Below, in pieces: positions 9,391 to 19,613 of a stretch of 64,000 nt of DNA. Both the position numbers and the translations under genes were made by a program. This DNA is from Peptoniphilus sp. GNH (GTDB lineage Bacteria; Bacillota; Clostridia; Tissierellales; Peptoniphilaceae), in contig CP089931.1 of the NCBI GenBank assembly GCA_021307325.1, positions 1,140,979 to 1,204,978 of the forward strand, given 5' to 3'. Numbering within the stretch: the stretch's first letter is position 1; each line of letters opens with the position of its first letter. Under the pieces are notes generated by a model. It had not been told where the DNA came from, made no database searches, and saw nothing but the letters and a program-made list of their open reading frames with translations.

Positions 9391-11312
9391 AAAAAATGAG
9401 AATAATGAATGTTGTCGCTCCCCTAGATAAAATGGAGAGTGTGGTTGTCGATATTTTAAAGACGGGCGCTGTTAGCATAATAAACTCGCAAAATCAGATA
9501 GACAACAACGCCTTCACTTTCAATCTAGAAAACGAAAACAACTTGGAAAGGGCTATCGAACTTAATCATATAGCTCCTTTTGAAAGAAACTCCATGCTAA
9601 AGGCCACCATTGAAAAGGCAAAAGAAATGGAAGAGTTTTTTGGCATAAAAGATTTAAAGGTTGACTATGATCTGATTGATATGGGAGCAGATTATGAGGT
9701 CTTCTATGACGAAATAAAACATAAATCCAAAAGACTCAAAGAAATAAGAGATGATTTAAAGGTTATAAATGGCATAGAAGAAAACTATGACTATTTTAAA
9801 AATGTAAACATCGATTTGTCGAAGCTTTCAGATTTAAAGTATTTCAAGGTAAGATTTGGTATATTGGACAAAGAGGCCAGATTTAGGCTGAAAAAAAATT
9901 ATGGAAATATCCTAGCCATGATATTTCATACAGCGACAATAGATCAAAGAGAAGTCTACCTTGCAATCTTTCCTAAGGAAGTAGAAAAGGAAATTGACAG
10001 AATATTAAAAAGCCTAAATTGGGAAGATGTAGAAATCCTTGGAAGATATAAAGGAACTGCCAAAGAAATCCTTGAAAACTTTGAAGCGGAAAAGAAGAAT
10101 CTAAAAAAAGAAGAAAATGACATTTTAGAATACAGGGACAAGTTCTTAAATAGCAATAGAAAAGAAGTAGAGGGTGCCATAACATCTATGTTAATCTCAG
10201 AAAATATAGAAGAGGTTAAGAGGTTTATGGCAAAGTCAAATAAATACTTCTATCTATCAGGTTGGATAAGTCTTAGAGATAAAGAGCCTGTTGAAAAGAT
10301 CTTGTCCAAGTACGATGGACTTATCACAAGTTTTAAAGATCCTGTTGAGCAGGGCATCAAGCCACCGACAAAGCTTAGAAACTCAAATTTTTTTAAGCCC
10401 TTTGAACTTTTAGTAAACATGTATGGGGTGCCAAATTATACAGAAAAAGACCCGACCCCATTATTTGCAATTACCTATATGCTGCTTTATGGCGCCATGT
10501 TTGGTGATTTTGGACAAGGGGCAGTATTTTTCTTAGCGGGTATATTTTTATCTAAGAAAAACAAAGGCTTTGGAGGGCTCCTGGAACGACTTGGCTTTAG
10601 CTCTGCTATATTCGGTCTTCTATATGGATCAGTTTTTGGCATTGAAGATTTAATAAAGCCATTTTTGATAAGACCCTTTGAAAACATAAATACTACCCTT
10701 GGTGCTGCAATAGCTGCTGGTATTGTGTTTTTAATAATCTCTTACGGGCTAGGATTTATAAATAAAATCACAAATAAAGAATATGAAGAAGCCTTCTTGG
10801 GCAAGGAAGGTCTGGCGGGCTTTTTGGTGTTTTTGAGCTTTGTGAATTTGGCAGCATCAAAAGTTTTAAATGTAAACATAATTCCGACAAAATTATGTAT
10901 CGGCATAATAGTGCTTTCACTTCTAGCCATGATACTTTCAAAAGTCATCATGTCTTTTGTAACTAAGAAAAAGATTAAGACAGAAAGCGGCTACTATATA
11001 GGAGCTGTGTTCGGACTACTTGAAACCATATTAAGTGTCGTTTCAAATATAATCTCCTTTATCAGGGTCGGTGCATTTGCAATAAACCACGTTGGTCTAT
11101 TCATAGCATTTAAAACAATCGGTCAGATGATAGGCACACCAAGTGCAAAACTCATCTCACTTATAGTAGGAAATATAGTAATAATAGGTCTGGAAGGACT
11201 TATAGTATTTATTCAAAGTCTAAGACTTGAATACTATGAAATGTTTAGTAAATATTACACAGGAGACGGATACGAATTCGTCCCAACAACAATACGTTTG
11301 GAGGATAAATAA
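9381..11312 (+). CDS. V-type ATP synthase subunit I (a-subunit homologue)
   Basis: 643 residues. The first 350 are a cytosolic stalk domain with coiled coils (EKKNLKKEENDILEYRDKF). The rest is a membrane domain with about seven helices, including PLFAITYMLLYGAMFGDFGQG and the ISFIRVGAFAINHVGL helix, whose arginine faces the ring carboxylate in this family. It starts at TTG 9381 (MAVEKMRIMN), which fits the family N-terminus and has GGAAG 9 bases upstream. The start lies inside the subunit C gene. Confidence 0.93.
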   Translation: MAVEKMRIMNVVAPLDKMESVVVDILKTGAVSIINSQNQIDNNAFTFNLENENNLERAIELNHIAPFERNSMLKATIEKAKEMEEFFGIKDLKVDYDLIDMGADYEVFYDEIKHKSKRLKEIRDDLKVINGIEENYDYFKNVNIDLSKLSDLKYFKVRFGILDKEARFRLKKNYGNILAMIFHTATIDQREVYLAIFPKEVEKEIDRILKSLNWEDVEILGRYKGTAKEILENFEAEKKNLKKEENDILEYRDKFLNSNRKEVEGAITSMLISENIEEVKRFMAKSNKYFYLSGWISLRDKEPVEKILSKYDGLITSFKDPVEQGIKPPTKLRNSNFFKPFELLVNMYGVPNYTEKDPTPLFAITYMLLYGAMFGDFGQGAVFFLAGIFLSKKNKGFGGLLERLGFSSAIFGLLYGSVFGIEDLIKPFLIRPFENINTTLGAAIAAGIVFLIISYGLGFINKITNKEYEEAFLGKEGLAGFLVFLSFVNLAASKVLNVNIIPTKLCIGIIVLSLLAMILSKVIMSFVTKKKIKTESGYYIGAVFGLLETILSVVSNIISFIRVGAFAINHVGLFIAFKTIGQMIGTPSAKLISLIVGNIVIIGLEGLIVFIQSLRLEYYEMFSKYYTGDGYEFVPTTIRLEDK

Positions 11313-11731
11313 TGGAAAAATTAATAATTATAGCACTTATATTTGTGCTTTCGACAATCACAACAGGAGTTTATTACATGTACAAGGGAACCACTACAAA
11401 TCAAAAAAAGCTTCGTATGTTTTTAAGATTTAATATGGTATTTTTCTTGCCTCTTTTGTTCATGACCGTCTTTACTCTTGTGCCAGGCTTTGTAAGCGCT
11501 CAAACTGAAGGAGGATCCTCTCAAGGTCTAGGCTTTATAGCAGCAGGACTTTCAACAGGTCTTGCAGCTCTAGGTGCTGGTCTTGCAGTTGCAAATGTAG
11601 GTTCATCTGCAATAGGTGCTGTTTCAGAAGATCCTAAGATACTTGGTAAAACCATGATTTTCCTCGGTCTATCAGAAGGTATAGCCATCTATGGACTTAT
11701 CATTTCAATTATGATTCTGGGTAGACTATAA
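11312..11731 (+). CDS. V-type ATP synthase subunit K (membrane ring proteolipid)
   Basis: 139 residues, four predicted membrane helices. The last two form the Gly/Ala-rich hairpin (GLSTGLAALGAGLAVANVG) and the helix FLGLSEGIAIYGLIIS, whose glutamate is the ion-binding carboxylate. The first hairpin carries no carboxylate, as in other NtpK proteins with one site per duplicated unit. Start ATG 11312 overlaps the subunit I stop; the stop overlaps the ATG of subunit F (TAATG). Whether H+ or Na+ is carried is not settled by the residues visible. Confidence 0.93.
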   Translation: MEKLIIIALIFVLSTITTGVYYMYKGTTTNQKKLRMFLRFNMVFFLPLLFMTVFTLVPGFVSAQTEGGSSQGLGFIAAGLSTGLAALGAGLAVANVGSSAIGAVSEDPKILGKTMIFLGLSEGIAIYGLIISIMILGRL

Positions 11732-12036
11732 TGAAATCTCTTGTGATTTCTAGAAATAGAGATGTGACAACAGGGCTTAGGCTATCTGGAATAGACGGAT
11801 TGTTTTGTAAAAATACAGCTGAGCTTAAATCTTTATTTAAAAAAAATAAAGACAGAGAAGACCTCGGTATAATAATCTTAACTGAGAGAGACTCTAATGA
11901 AATAAAAGAAGATGTCATAGAAAAAAAATTAAGCGGCACTCTTCCCCTAGTTGTTACTATCCCTGGTCCTAAGGGAATCGAAGACAAGGACTTCATATTG
12001 AGGTATGTCAAAGAATCCGTAGGCATCAAACTCTAA
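11731..12036 (+). CDS. V-type ATP synthase subunit F
   Basis: 101 residues with the small Rossmann-like fold of subunit F (NtpG/AhaF): an initial beta strand SLVISRNRDVTTGLRLSGI, a middle segment with ILTERDSNEI, and a strand PLVVTIPGPKG near residue 80. It belongs to the central rotor shaft with subunit D. Coupled start (TAATG) with subunit K and 10 bases before subunit E support the call more than any single residue. Confidence 0.85.
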   Translation: MKSLVISRNRDVTTGLRLSGIDGLFCKNTAELKSLFKKNKDREDLGIIILTERDSNEIKEDVIEKKLSGTLPLVVTIPGPKGIEDKDFILRYVKESVGIKL

Positions 12037-12046
12037 AGGGGGAAAT

Positions 12047-12658
12047 ATGATTTTACTTGAAAATAAAATTGCGATTTTTAATAAAATCGTATACTTGGAA
12101 AGAGAAAAAGACTGTGAAGCTAGGATAAAGGCTAGCAAAGAAGAAATAGAATCTACCCTGCAAAAGAAGAAAAAAGAACTCGAAGATATGAAAACAGACC
12201 TCATCAAAAGACGTATCCACCTTGCCAAGGAGAAAAAATATGAAATGATTGGCAAGACCAACGAAATGAAAAGGATCAAGAAGCTTGAAAAAGCTGATGA
12301 GTTGGTGGGACTTTTAATAGATGGTGTCTGTGAAAAAATAAAGTCTTATGTTAAGGAAGATTCTTACAATAAAGAACAAATAAAGAGATTTAAAGCTCTT
12401 CTGGATACTTTGAATGAAGGTAGCTACATCATCCATATTCTTGATTCTGATAAGGAACTTAGACAAGCTATGGAAGATTTGGCAAAAGAAAAGGGCATCA
12501 AACTTGAATTTCTTTCCCTCAATCCCAAAAAATTGGGCGGATTTATAATTCTAGACGAAGCCATGACTTATAGCATAGATAAATCTCTTTATAAAATACT
12601 TGAAGACAATAAGTACGAAATTGGCAAAATGCTTCACTTCGCACTGAAGGTTAGGTGA
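12047..12658 (+). CDS. V-type ATP synthase subunit E
   Basis: 203 residues. A charged N-terminal helix (residues 1-90, coiled coil) is followed by a globular C-terminal domain that includes GGFIILDEAMTYSIDKSL, the hallmark end of vATP-synt_E proteins. It forms the peripheral stalk with the G/H-like protein encoded first in the operon. A strong AGGGGG site lies just before ATG 12047. Confidence 0.88.
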   Translation: MILLENKIAIFNKIVYLEREKDCEARIKASKEEIESTLQKKKKELEDMKTDLIKRRIHLAKEKKYEMIGKTNEMKRIKKLEKADELVGLLIDGVCEKIKSYVKEDSYNKEQIKRFKALLDTLNEGSYIIHILDSDKELRQAMEDLAKEKGIKLEFLSLNPKKLGGFIILDEAMTYSIDKSLYKILEDNKYEIGKMLHFALKVR

Positions 12659-12662
12659 TATT

Positions 12663-14432
12663 TTGAAAGAAGGATTAATTAAATCAATAAATGGTCCAGT
12701 AGTTGTTGGCAAAAATATGGCGGATTTTAAAATGAGAGAAATGGTTGTAGTCGGCGACAAAAAACTTATAGGCGAAGTCATAACCATTGAAAAAGATTTG
12801 GGAACCGTCCAAGTCTATGAAGAAACATCGGGCTTGAAAAGGGACGAAAAAATAATACCAACAGGATCGCCACTTTCAGTTAAATTGGGTCCCGGACTAA
12901 TATCAAATATGTTTGATGGTATAGAAAGACCTCTGCAAAAAATAAAAGACGATTATGGCAACTTTATGCCTGAAGGCATCGGCCTTATATCCCTTGACGA
13001 AGAAAAGCTGTGGAATGTCAAATTCGAAGTCAAATTAGGAGATTTTGTAAAGGGTGGCATGATTTTTGGCAGCGTAAAAGAAACAGAAATCATCACTCAT
13101 AGACTACTAATTCCCTTGGATGTGAATGGTAAAATAAAATCCATACTTCCAGACGGTAGCTATAATATAGAAACAGACCTTTTAGAGGTAGAAGACGAGG
13201 ATGGTATAATCCACAAAGTCAAGATGTACCAAGAATGGCCAGTCAGAATTCCAAGACCAGTTAAAAATAGGTTGCCAATTGATAGACTTCTTGTAACTGG
13301 TCAAAGAGTATTCGATGTATTCTTCCCTATTGCTAAGGGTGGTACGACAGCAGTACCTGGAGGGTTTGGTACGGGAAAGACCATGACTCAACACCAAATC
13401 GCAAAATATTGTGATGCGGATATAATCGTCTACATCGGATGTGGAGAACGTGGTAACGAAATGACAGAAGTCCTAGAAGACTTCCCAAAACTAATCGACC
13501 CCCACACAGGAAAGCCTCTGATGGATAGGACAATCCTAATAGCCAATACTTCTAACATGCCAGTTGCGGCTAGAGAAGCTTCTATCTATACAGGTGTCAC
13601 CATAGCTGAATATTTTAGAGACCAAGGCTATCATGTGGCTCTGATGGGAGACTCCACATCAAGATGGGCAGAAGCTCTTCGTGAAATTTCAGGAAGACTT
13701 GAAGAAATGCCTGCAGAAGAAGGCTATCCAGCATATCTTCCATCTAGAATTGCAGAGTTTTATGAAAGAGCTGGCTACGCAGAAACTTTTTCTGGTAATG
13801 AAGGCTCAGTAACCTTGATAGGAGCAGTAAGCCCTGCAGGCGGAGACTTCTCCGAACCAGTAACAGAAAATACTAAAAGATTCGTAAATGTATTCTTGGC
13901 CTTGGATAAAGAGTTGGCTTACGCAAGACACTATCCAGCCATAAATTGGATGAACTCTTATTCAGGCTATGTGAAGATGCTAAAAAATTACTATGACATG
14001 CATCTAGACGGGGACCTTCCAGAGCTTAGGGCCAAATTTTTAGACCTGCTTCACAAAGAAGCCAAGCTAAACGAAATTGTAATGCTAGTTGGAGAAGACG
14101 TGCTGCCAGATGATCAAAGATTGGTGCTAGAAATTTGTAGAGTAATCAAGGTTGGATTCTTACAACAAAATGCTTTTAATCCAACTGATACCTATGTCCC
14201 CCTTGAAAAGCAATTCGAAATGCTAAAGACCATAGATTTGCTCTATGAATTGGGATGTCAAGCAGTCGAAAAACAAATACCCATATCTCAAATAAAAAAC
14301 GACGCCCTCTATGGCAAAGTAATCAATATGAAATATGACATCCCCAACGATGACCTATCTAAAATAGTAGAGATAAATAACGAAATCAAAGAGTTTTACA
14401 GAAAACTCATGGATGAAAATGTAGGTGAATAG
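12663..14432 (+). CDS. V-type ATP synthase catalytic subunit A
   Basis: 589 residues. P-loop GGFGTGKTMTQ near residue 230 (GAFGAGKT-type; glycine and threonine variants here), catalytic EXG region GCGERGNEMTEVL, DSTSRWAEALREISGRLEE and the C-terminal helical domain. It hydrolyses or makes ATP in the soluble head with subunit B. The start is TTG 12663, 4 bases after AGGTGA, matching the family N-terminus MKEGLIKSINGPVV. The gene abuts the subunit B start directly. Confidence 0.95.
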   Translation: MKEGLIKSINGPVVVGKNMADFKMREMVVVGDKKLIGEVITIEKDLGTVQVYEETSGLKRDEKIIPTGSPLSVKLGPGLISNMFDGIERPLQKIKDDYGNFMPEGIGLISLDEEKLWNVKFEVKLGDFVKGGMIFGSVKETEIITHRLLIPLDVNGKIKSILPDGSYNIETDLLEVEDEDGIIHKVKMYQEWPVRIPRPVKNRLPIDRLLVTGQRVFDVFFPIAKGGTTAVPGGFGTGKTMTQHQIAKYCDADIIVYIGCGERGNEMTEVLEDFPKLIDPHTGKPLMDRTILIANTSNMPVAAREASIYTGVTIAEYFRDQGYHVALMGDSTSRWAEALREISGRLEEMPAEEGYPAYLPSRIAEFYERAGYAETFSGNEGSVTLIGAVSPAGGDFSEPVTENTKRFVNVFLALDKELAYARHYPAINWMNSYSGYVKMLKNYYDMHLDGDLPELRAKFLDLLHKEAKLNEIVMLVGEDVLPDDQRLVLEICRVIKVGFLQQNAFNPTDTYVPLEKQFEMLKTIDLLYELGCQAVEKQIPISQIKNDALYGKVINMKYDIPNDDLSKIVEINNEIKEFYRKLMDENVGE

Positions 14433-15857
14433 ATGAAAAAGAATTATTTATTACTAGATAAAATAGAAGGTTCCTTGATTGACCTTTCAAACCTTCATCA
14501 TGTCTCCTACGATGAAGTAGTAGAAATAAAAACCAGAGATGGAAAAAAATCTATGGTTGGAACAGTTGTAAAAGTAGATGAAGACAAGGCCACTATTCAA
14601 GTCTTTGGCGATTTGCTGGGTAGCTCTACCAAAAATATGGAAGTCACATTTGAGGCAAGACCTTTTGAGATACCCTTAACAGACGAAGTCTTGGGAAGAG
14701 TCTTTGACGGACTTGGAAGACCTATCGACAAGGGCGGACAAATCTATGCAGATAAATTTTACAATGTAAATGGCAGACCCATAAACCCAGTAGCAAGACT
14801 CTATCCGAGAAACTTTATCCAAACAGGTATATCGGCAATAGATGCTCTGATGACCTTGATTCGTGGACAAAAATTGCCCATTTTCTCAGGATCAGGCCTA
14901 CCTCACAATGAACTAGCTGCCCAAATAGTAAGACAGGCAAAAATATCCAACGCTCAAAAAGAAGACAACTTCGCAATAGTATTTGCTGCAATAGGAGTAA
15001 AACATGACGAAGCCGACTACTTTAGAGAAGAGTTCAACAGTGCAGGAGTATCAGAAAATGTAGTCATGTATATAAACTATGCCGATGACCCAATAATGGA
15101 AAGACTAATCGTTCCAAAGTGCGCCCTGACCTGCGCCGAATACTTGGCTTATGAATGCCATAAGCATGTTCTAGTTATCATGACAGATATCACTTCCTAC
15201 GGCGAAGCCCTAAGAGAAGTATCCTCATCAAGAGAAGAAGTCCCCTCCAGAAAAGGCTATCCTGGTCATCTCTACTCAGACCTTGCCATGTTATATGAAA
15301 GAGCCGGAATGATAAAAGGCATAGACGGATCAGTTACATTGATTCCCATCCTTACCATGCCAAATGATGACATCACTCATCCCATCCCCGACCTAACTGG
15401 ATATATAACAGAAGGCCAAATCGTACTCTCAAGAGACCTTCACGGCTCTGGAATATATCCTCCAATAAATGTACTGCCATCCTTGTCAAGACTTATGAAA
15501 GACGGCATAGGAGAAGGATATACAAGACAAGACCATGCAGACTTGTCCTCGCAGCTTTTCGCATCCTATTCAAAAGTCCAAGAAGTAAGAGCCCTGTCTC
15601 AAATAATAGGTAGAGAGGACCTTTCCGACTCGGATAAAAAAATCTTGGATTTTGGAGACGAATTCGAAAAAAGATTCTTGCGCCAAAGATTTGATGAAAA
15701 TAGAGATATAGAAGAAACCTTGAATCTAGGATGGGAACTTTTAAAGATACTGCCCGAAGAAAGCCTAGATAGAATAGATCCTGAACTCAAGAAAAAATAT
15801 CTAAAAAAAGATGGCTCAAACGATAAATTGCAAGAAGAAATAAAAGATAGCATATAG
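14433..15857 (+). CDS. V-type ATP synthase regulatory subunit B
   Basis: 474 residues, slightly longer than the usual 460 because of a charged C-terminal tail. It shows [29 protein letters not shown], the non-catalytic site [14 protein letters not shown] in place of a true P-loop, and [19 protein letters not shown]. It alternates with subunit A in the head. ATG 14433 directly follows the subunit A stop, with AGGTGA upstream. Confidence 0.95.
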   Translation: MKKNYLLLDKIEGSLIDLSNLHHVSYDEVVEIKTRDGKKSMVGTVVKVDEDKATIQVFGDLLGSSTKNMEVTFEARPFEIPLTDEVLGRVFDGLGRPIDKGGQIYADKFYNVNGRPINPVARLYPRNFIQTGISAIDALMTLIRGQKLPIFSGSGLPHNELAAQIVRQAKISNAQKEDNFAIVFAAIGVKHDEADYFREEFNSAGVSENVVMYINYADDPIMERLIVPKCALTCAEYLAYECHKHVLVIMTDITSYGEALREVSSSREEVPSRKGYPGHLYSDLAMLYERAGMIKGIDGSVTLIPILTMPNDDITHPIPDLTGYITEGQIVLSRDLHGSGIYPPINVLPSLSRLMKDGIGEGYTRQDHADLSSQLFASYSKVQEVRALSQIIGREDLSDSDKKILDFGDEFEKRFLRQRFDENRDIEETLNLGWELLKILPEESLDRIDPELKKKYLKKDGSNDKLQEEIKDSI

Positions 15858-15879
15858 AGATAGAGAAAGTAGGGAAAAA

Positions 15880-16500
15880 ATGGCAACAAAAGTAATACCT
15901 ACAAAAGCAAATCTTTTACAAACAAAATCGTCCTTGGACTTTGCAAAAAAAGGCTACGACCTACTAGATAAAAAAAGGACCGTCCTCATAAAAGAAATGA
16001 TGGACCTTAATAAAAAAGCTGCTGAAATCCAAAATAAAATAGTAGTAGAATTCGAAAAGACCTATCGGGCCCTTGAAGATGCAACCATCACAATGGGAAC
16101 AGAGTCAATCTTCGAAATATCAAAGGCAGTCCCCCTAGAAGAAGACTATGAAGTTAAATTTAGATCTGTCATGGGTGTAGAGCTTCCCAAGGTGAAATAC
16201 AAGGAAAAAGAAAATCGAGCAGAGTACTCCTTTCACAGAACTACATCAGCCTTCGATAAGGCGAGCATAGATTTACATGAAGTAAAGTATATGATCTATG
16301 AGTTGGCAGAAGTTGAAAATTCAGTATTCAAATTGGCAAAAGAAATTAAAAAAACACAAAAAAGAGCCAATGCCTTGGACAAAATACAAATCCCCAAGTA
16401 CACAAAAATAGTAAAAGAAATCGAAAACATCTTGCAGGAAAAAGAAAGAGAAGACTTCTTTAGGCTAAAAAAAGTAAAAGATAAAAAAAATAGAAAATGA
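15880..16500 (+). CDS. V-type ATP synthase subunit D
   Basis: 206 residues. Two long helices at the ends (PTKANLLQTKSSLDFAKKGY at the N-terminus; RANALDKIQIPKYTKIVKEI near the C-terminus) form the coiled-coil shaft of the family. It turns inside the A3B3 head together with subunit F. The Lys-rich tail is typical. Last gene of the operon, 22 bases after subunit B and followed at once by a terminator. Confidence 0.92.
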   Translation: MATKVIPTKANLLQTKSSLDFAKKGYDLLDKKRTVLIKEMMDLNKKAAEIQNKIVVEFEKTYRALEDATITMGTESIFEISKAVPLEEDYEVKFRSVMGVELPKVKYKEKENRAEYSFHRTTSAFDKASIDLHEVKYMIYELAEVENSVFKLAKEIKKTQKRANALDKIQIPKYTKIVKEIENILQEKEREDFFRLKKVKDKKNRK

Positions 16501-16508
16501 GAATTCAT

Positions 16509-16542
16509 AGACCACCTCAAGGGGTGGTCTCTCTTTTTATTT
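16509..16542 (+). terminator. Terminator of the V-ATPase operon
   Basis: Stem AGACCACC (16509-16516) with GGTGGTCT (16523-16530), 6-base loop and a T-rich tail. It begins 9 bases after the subunit D stop. Confidence 0.9.
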
Positions 16543-16632
16543 TATAGCTTTCAAATTAAATAAGCCTAAAATGCAATTTATGCCCGGCCTTTTAAGAACC
16601 TCATTTATAACAATAGTTCCAACTTTTACAAA

Positions 16633-16670
16633 AAAAGACTTTCGAAATCAAAAATTTCAAAAGTCCTTTT
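16633..16670 (-). terminator. Terminator serving the leftward membrane-protein gene
   Basis: Long stem AAAAGGACTTTTGAAAT / ATTTCGAAAGTCTTTT with one bulged mismatch, 5-base loop and T-run on the minus strand. It lies about 27 bases after the stop of the gene at 16697. It could also act on the plus strand. Confidence 0.7.
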
Positions 16671-16696
16671 ATTTAATAACTACTCTTACAAAATTT

Positions 16697-17254
16697 TCAA
16701 AACAAAGTCAACAAATACCCGTCTATCACTGCAACTAAAAAATACATAACAAGAGCTCTAAAAAAAGATTCGATGTGCTTCCTAGGATTTTGATAGAATT
16801 TTTTTTGCGGTATTTTTGAAAATCTGATTCTTTTTGTCTTGCGCCACCAAAATAAATCAATCACCAATAAATCAAAGACATTTAGTACCTGACCAAGTAT
16901 CAAAATAGATACAAAGTTGTGGCAAAAATATTTTTCTCTTATGAAAATTCCACAAATAAAAAATAATACTAAAAATAAAACTAAGTTCATAACAAATGTT
17001 GCCCATTTGCTTTTTTCTTTAATCTTTATAGCGTACTCAGGTATCTCACGTATTCTCTTTTGAACTTCATCGGGATAAGACTCATAATTTTTTAAATTTT
17101 TGTCATCTGTCCCCGTTCCCGCAAGACACAAGATGAAAAATAAAAAACATAAAATAACTATTTCAACTAAAAGCATATGCACCTCGAAAAATGAGAGGCC
17201 TTTTAATATAGCTAAGATCTTGTATGTATTAAAAGCCATTTCAAACAAAACCAT
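16697..17254 (-). CDS. Unknown four-helix membrane protein
   Basis: 185 residues that I do not recognise. Helices lie near residues 25-45 (VEIVILCFLFFILCLAG), 82-103, 112-135 and 160-185. A basic cytosolic loop, WWRKTKRIRF, follows a DLLVIDLFWW helix. This layout resembles unassigned membrane proteins seen in clostridia, but no family is claimed. The ribosome-binding site is weak (AAGAAG); ATG 17239 is an alternative start. It appears to be monocistronic between two terminators or gaps. Confidence 0.6.
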   Translation of the reverse strand: MVLFEMAFNTYKILAILKGLSFFEVHMLLVEIVILCFLFFILCLAGTGTDDKNLKNYESYPDEVQKRIREIPEYAIKIKEKSKWATFVMNLVLFLVLFFICGIFIREKYFCHNFVSILILGQVLNVFDLLVIDLFWWRKTKRIRFSKIPQKKFYQNPRKHIESFFRALVMYFLVAVIDGYLLTLF

Positions 17255-17498
17255 TTACTTGATACTTCTTATTGTTATTATATATCAATTTAAAATATAT
17301 GTTTCAAAATTTTATTAAATTCAAATAGTATTTTTGATATGTGGATTTAAAAAACTAGTATTTATCCGCCTAATTATCCTTTGTTTACTCAAACTTTTCT
17401 AAGAAATTCTCATAAATAGGAGCTTTTAATAAATCATATACATAAGACACCTAGCCTAATTTATATTTTTAAAAATTTTAAGCTCATAGAGCTTGTCC

Positions 17499-17831
17499 TC
17501 ATTCACCAGCTTGTTTTTGATAATTGCTTGGATTTAGAGAGTCTAGCCATCTATATATTTTCTTTGTGAGTTTCCAGAGTAAAAATCCCAAAATAGCTAA
17601 GACAAGTCCTAGACTTAAAGCTATGATCAAATCGGGAAAGGTTCCAAAACTAAAAGATGAAGTCCTAATCCAAGTCGCATCTATTCCAAGTACTATTAAA
17701 ATAACTTTTAAAATAATTGCCACTACAACAAGAGGCCCGCTTATCATGAAAGCCCATGCAGTTATTGCAGTAACAGGAAATACAATTGTCCAAATACATG
17801 CCGCTAAAATATACCATATTAATTTTTTCAT
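17499..17831 (-). CDS. Small membrane protein of unknown function
   Basis: 110 residues. An N-terminal hydrophobic helix (MKKLIWYILAACIWTIVF), two more hydrophobic stretches (SGPLVVVAIILKVILIVLGI; IALSLGLVLAILGFLLW) and a basic tail (KLTKKIYRWLDSL) can be seen. No recognised family. A strong ribosome-binding site, GAGGAGA, precedes ATG 17831, so expression is likely. It might be part of a DUF1700/sensor-like membrane family, but that is a guess. Confidence 0.6.
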   Translation of the reverse strand: MKKLIWYILAACIWTIVFPVTAITAWAFMISGPLVVVAIILKVILIVLGIDATWIRTSSFSFGTFPDLIIALSLGLVLAILGFLLWKLTKKIYRWLDSLNPSNYQKQAGE

Positions 17832-18324
17832 GAAATCTCCTCTATATTTATATAATAAATTCCAATCGATTATTTCATTTGGCTTACAGCTTGTAAGCTA
17901 AATCTCCATCATATTTTCAAAGTCTAATCGATATAATCATACCAAAAATATAGCCTCTTTTCTATCTCTCGGTTTTCTTGTGGCTATACTATTTATTTTT
18001 GTAATGCTCATCTTTTGCTGTCTTTTAAGATTTTCATAGCATACACATCTTTATAATATCCATCTATGGATTTCTGATATAACTATTTAGATCAATATAA
18101 AATTTAAAATCACTTGGCTTTTGTTCCTTATTATAACATAGTGTTTGTCGTTTCTTCTTGCTTCAGTTTTCAATATTGACGATAATAAAAGGTTTCTCTA
18201 TATATTTTTCTTGCATTTTCCTGTATTATTGTGCCATCTCTTTATGAAACACTGCTTATTAGTGTGGTAAATCCATCTTGGCAACCTGTGTTATTCTTAA
18301 AATATTAGTTATTCTTACTAACTT
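17832..18324. other. Intergenic region with one small hairpin
   Basis: About 490 bases without a supportable gene on either strand. A hairpin GCTTACA-GCT-TGTAAGC lies at 17882-17898 but has no T-run. Nothing else is recognised. Confidence 0.4.
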
Positions 18325-19611
18325 TTAATTTTCCTTATAAAAGATGAAAGATATTTCTAGTCCTGGATACTTATTTTTTATGCTAAAGACACCACCATGT
18401 AGTTCGGCTATTTGCTTAGAAATAAAAATGCCCAAGCCATGGCTTGTAATATTGGTCAGATCTTCTTCATCGACTTTTTTTATAATATTTTCAGATAGGC
18501 CTTTGCCCTCGTCTAATATTGTAATAATTAAGCTTTCATTAGAGTCTGAAATTTTAAGTCTGATCTTGGATTTGGTGTAGATGAGAGCATTTTTTAAAAT
18601 GTTTTCGAGCATTCTGTAAAATAAGTTTGGCTCCATTTTAATCTTTACATCTTGATTGTCTATGATATTTTCAAAAATAATTTCTCTATCTGGATTTTCA
18701 TTTAGTTTATCTACTATAAGTTTTCTTGCTACTTTTATGGGACTTTCTTCTTTAAAATCTTCCTTGTCTAGATTGGAGAGGGACAGGGTGAGATTTAGTC
18801 CCTCGAGGATATCTGAAATTTTCAAGACTTGGTCTTTTATATCTTTCCTATTGGGAGCTTCTTTATTTAGTTCCCAGGAAATTTTTGCAAGAGGAGTCCT
18901 CACATCATGGCTTAGACCTCTAATCCACTTACCTTGAGATGCCTTTAAGTTGTTGTACTTTTCATTTGCCTTATTTATGCTACATGCCAAATCTTTTAAT
19001 TCTCCATATTCGTCTAACTTTTCATAATCATTTTCATATAGAGTATCTATCGCTTTTTGAAAGGGCAATAGATTTTTTACTATGGCTTTTATGTCAATAC
19101 TATAAATTATATAAACAAAGAGCAAAAATAAAATAAAAAATAACAAAACTAGGCCCAGATTAAAAAGGAACTTGTTGTAATTATAATAATTTGATGGGAA
19201 CTTATCCAAGGAGTTTTGGGGATAGGCAAATATGAGTAGACCATCTCCTACAATGTATGTAAATACTGGATAGTCAGCTAAATAAAATCTACTAAATCTT
19301 GCGACATCTGTAAGATCAAATTTGTCTTTTACTTCCTTGGGCTTATTAAAACTTTCTATGACTTTCCCGTCTTTATCAAGCCTTATCGCCCAAATATCTT
19401 TTTCTTTTAAAAACTCTCTATTATTTTCATTTAAGTATTCATCAGTTTTATTACTTTCTACATAGGAATAAACAGAATTAGGATTTGGATATTTATTATT
19501 TAACCTATAGTTTAGGTAGAGAAAGATCATAAGAAAAAATATCAGGAAAAACATCAAGGCGAGTATTCTAATGACAATTTTTTTAAACCTTTTTAAAATA
19601 TAATTAAACAT
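18325..19611 (-). CDS. Sensor histidine kinase of a peptide-resistance two-component system
   Basis: 428 residues. A first helix (residues 10-32), an extracytoplasmic domain of about 100 residues, and a second helix near 140-165 are followed by a HAMP-like linker and the H-box WIRGLSHDVRTPLAKI (phosphorylated His). The ATPase domain has N-box LENILKNALIYT, G1 DEGKGLS and G2 GLGIFISKQIAE. It would phosphorylate the regulator encoded two bases upstream. Its divergent neighbour is a BcrA-type ABC transporter, which suggests sensing of an antimicrobial peptide or cell-wall stress; the signal itself is inferred. Confidence 0.88.
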   Translation of the reverse strand: MFNYILKRFKKIVIRILALMFFLIFFLMIFLYLNYRLNNKYPNPNSVYSYVESNKTDEYLNENNREFLKEKDIWAIRLDKDGKVIESFNKPKEVKDKFDLTDVARFSRFYLADYPVFTYIVGDGLLIFAYPQNSLDKFPSNYYNYNKFLFNLGLVLLFFILFLLFVYIIYSIDIKAIVKNLLPFQKAIDTLYENDYEKLDEYGELKDLACSINKANEKYNNLKASQGKWIRGLSHDVRTPLAKISWELNKEAPNRKDIKDQVLKISDILEGLNLTLSLSNLDKEDFKEESPIKVARKLIVDKLNENPDREIIFENIIDNQDVKIKMEPNLFYRMLENILKNALIYTKSKIRLKISDSNESLIITILDEGKGLSENIIKKVDEEDLTNITSHGLGIFISKQIAELHGGVFSIKNKYPGLEISFIFYKEN

Positions 19612-19613
19612 TC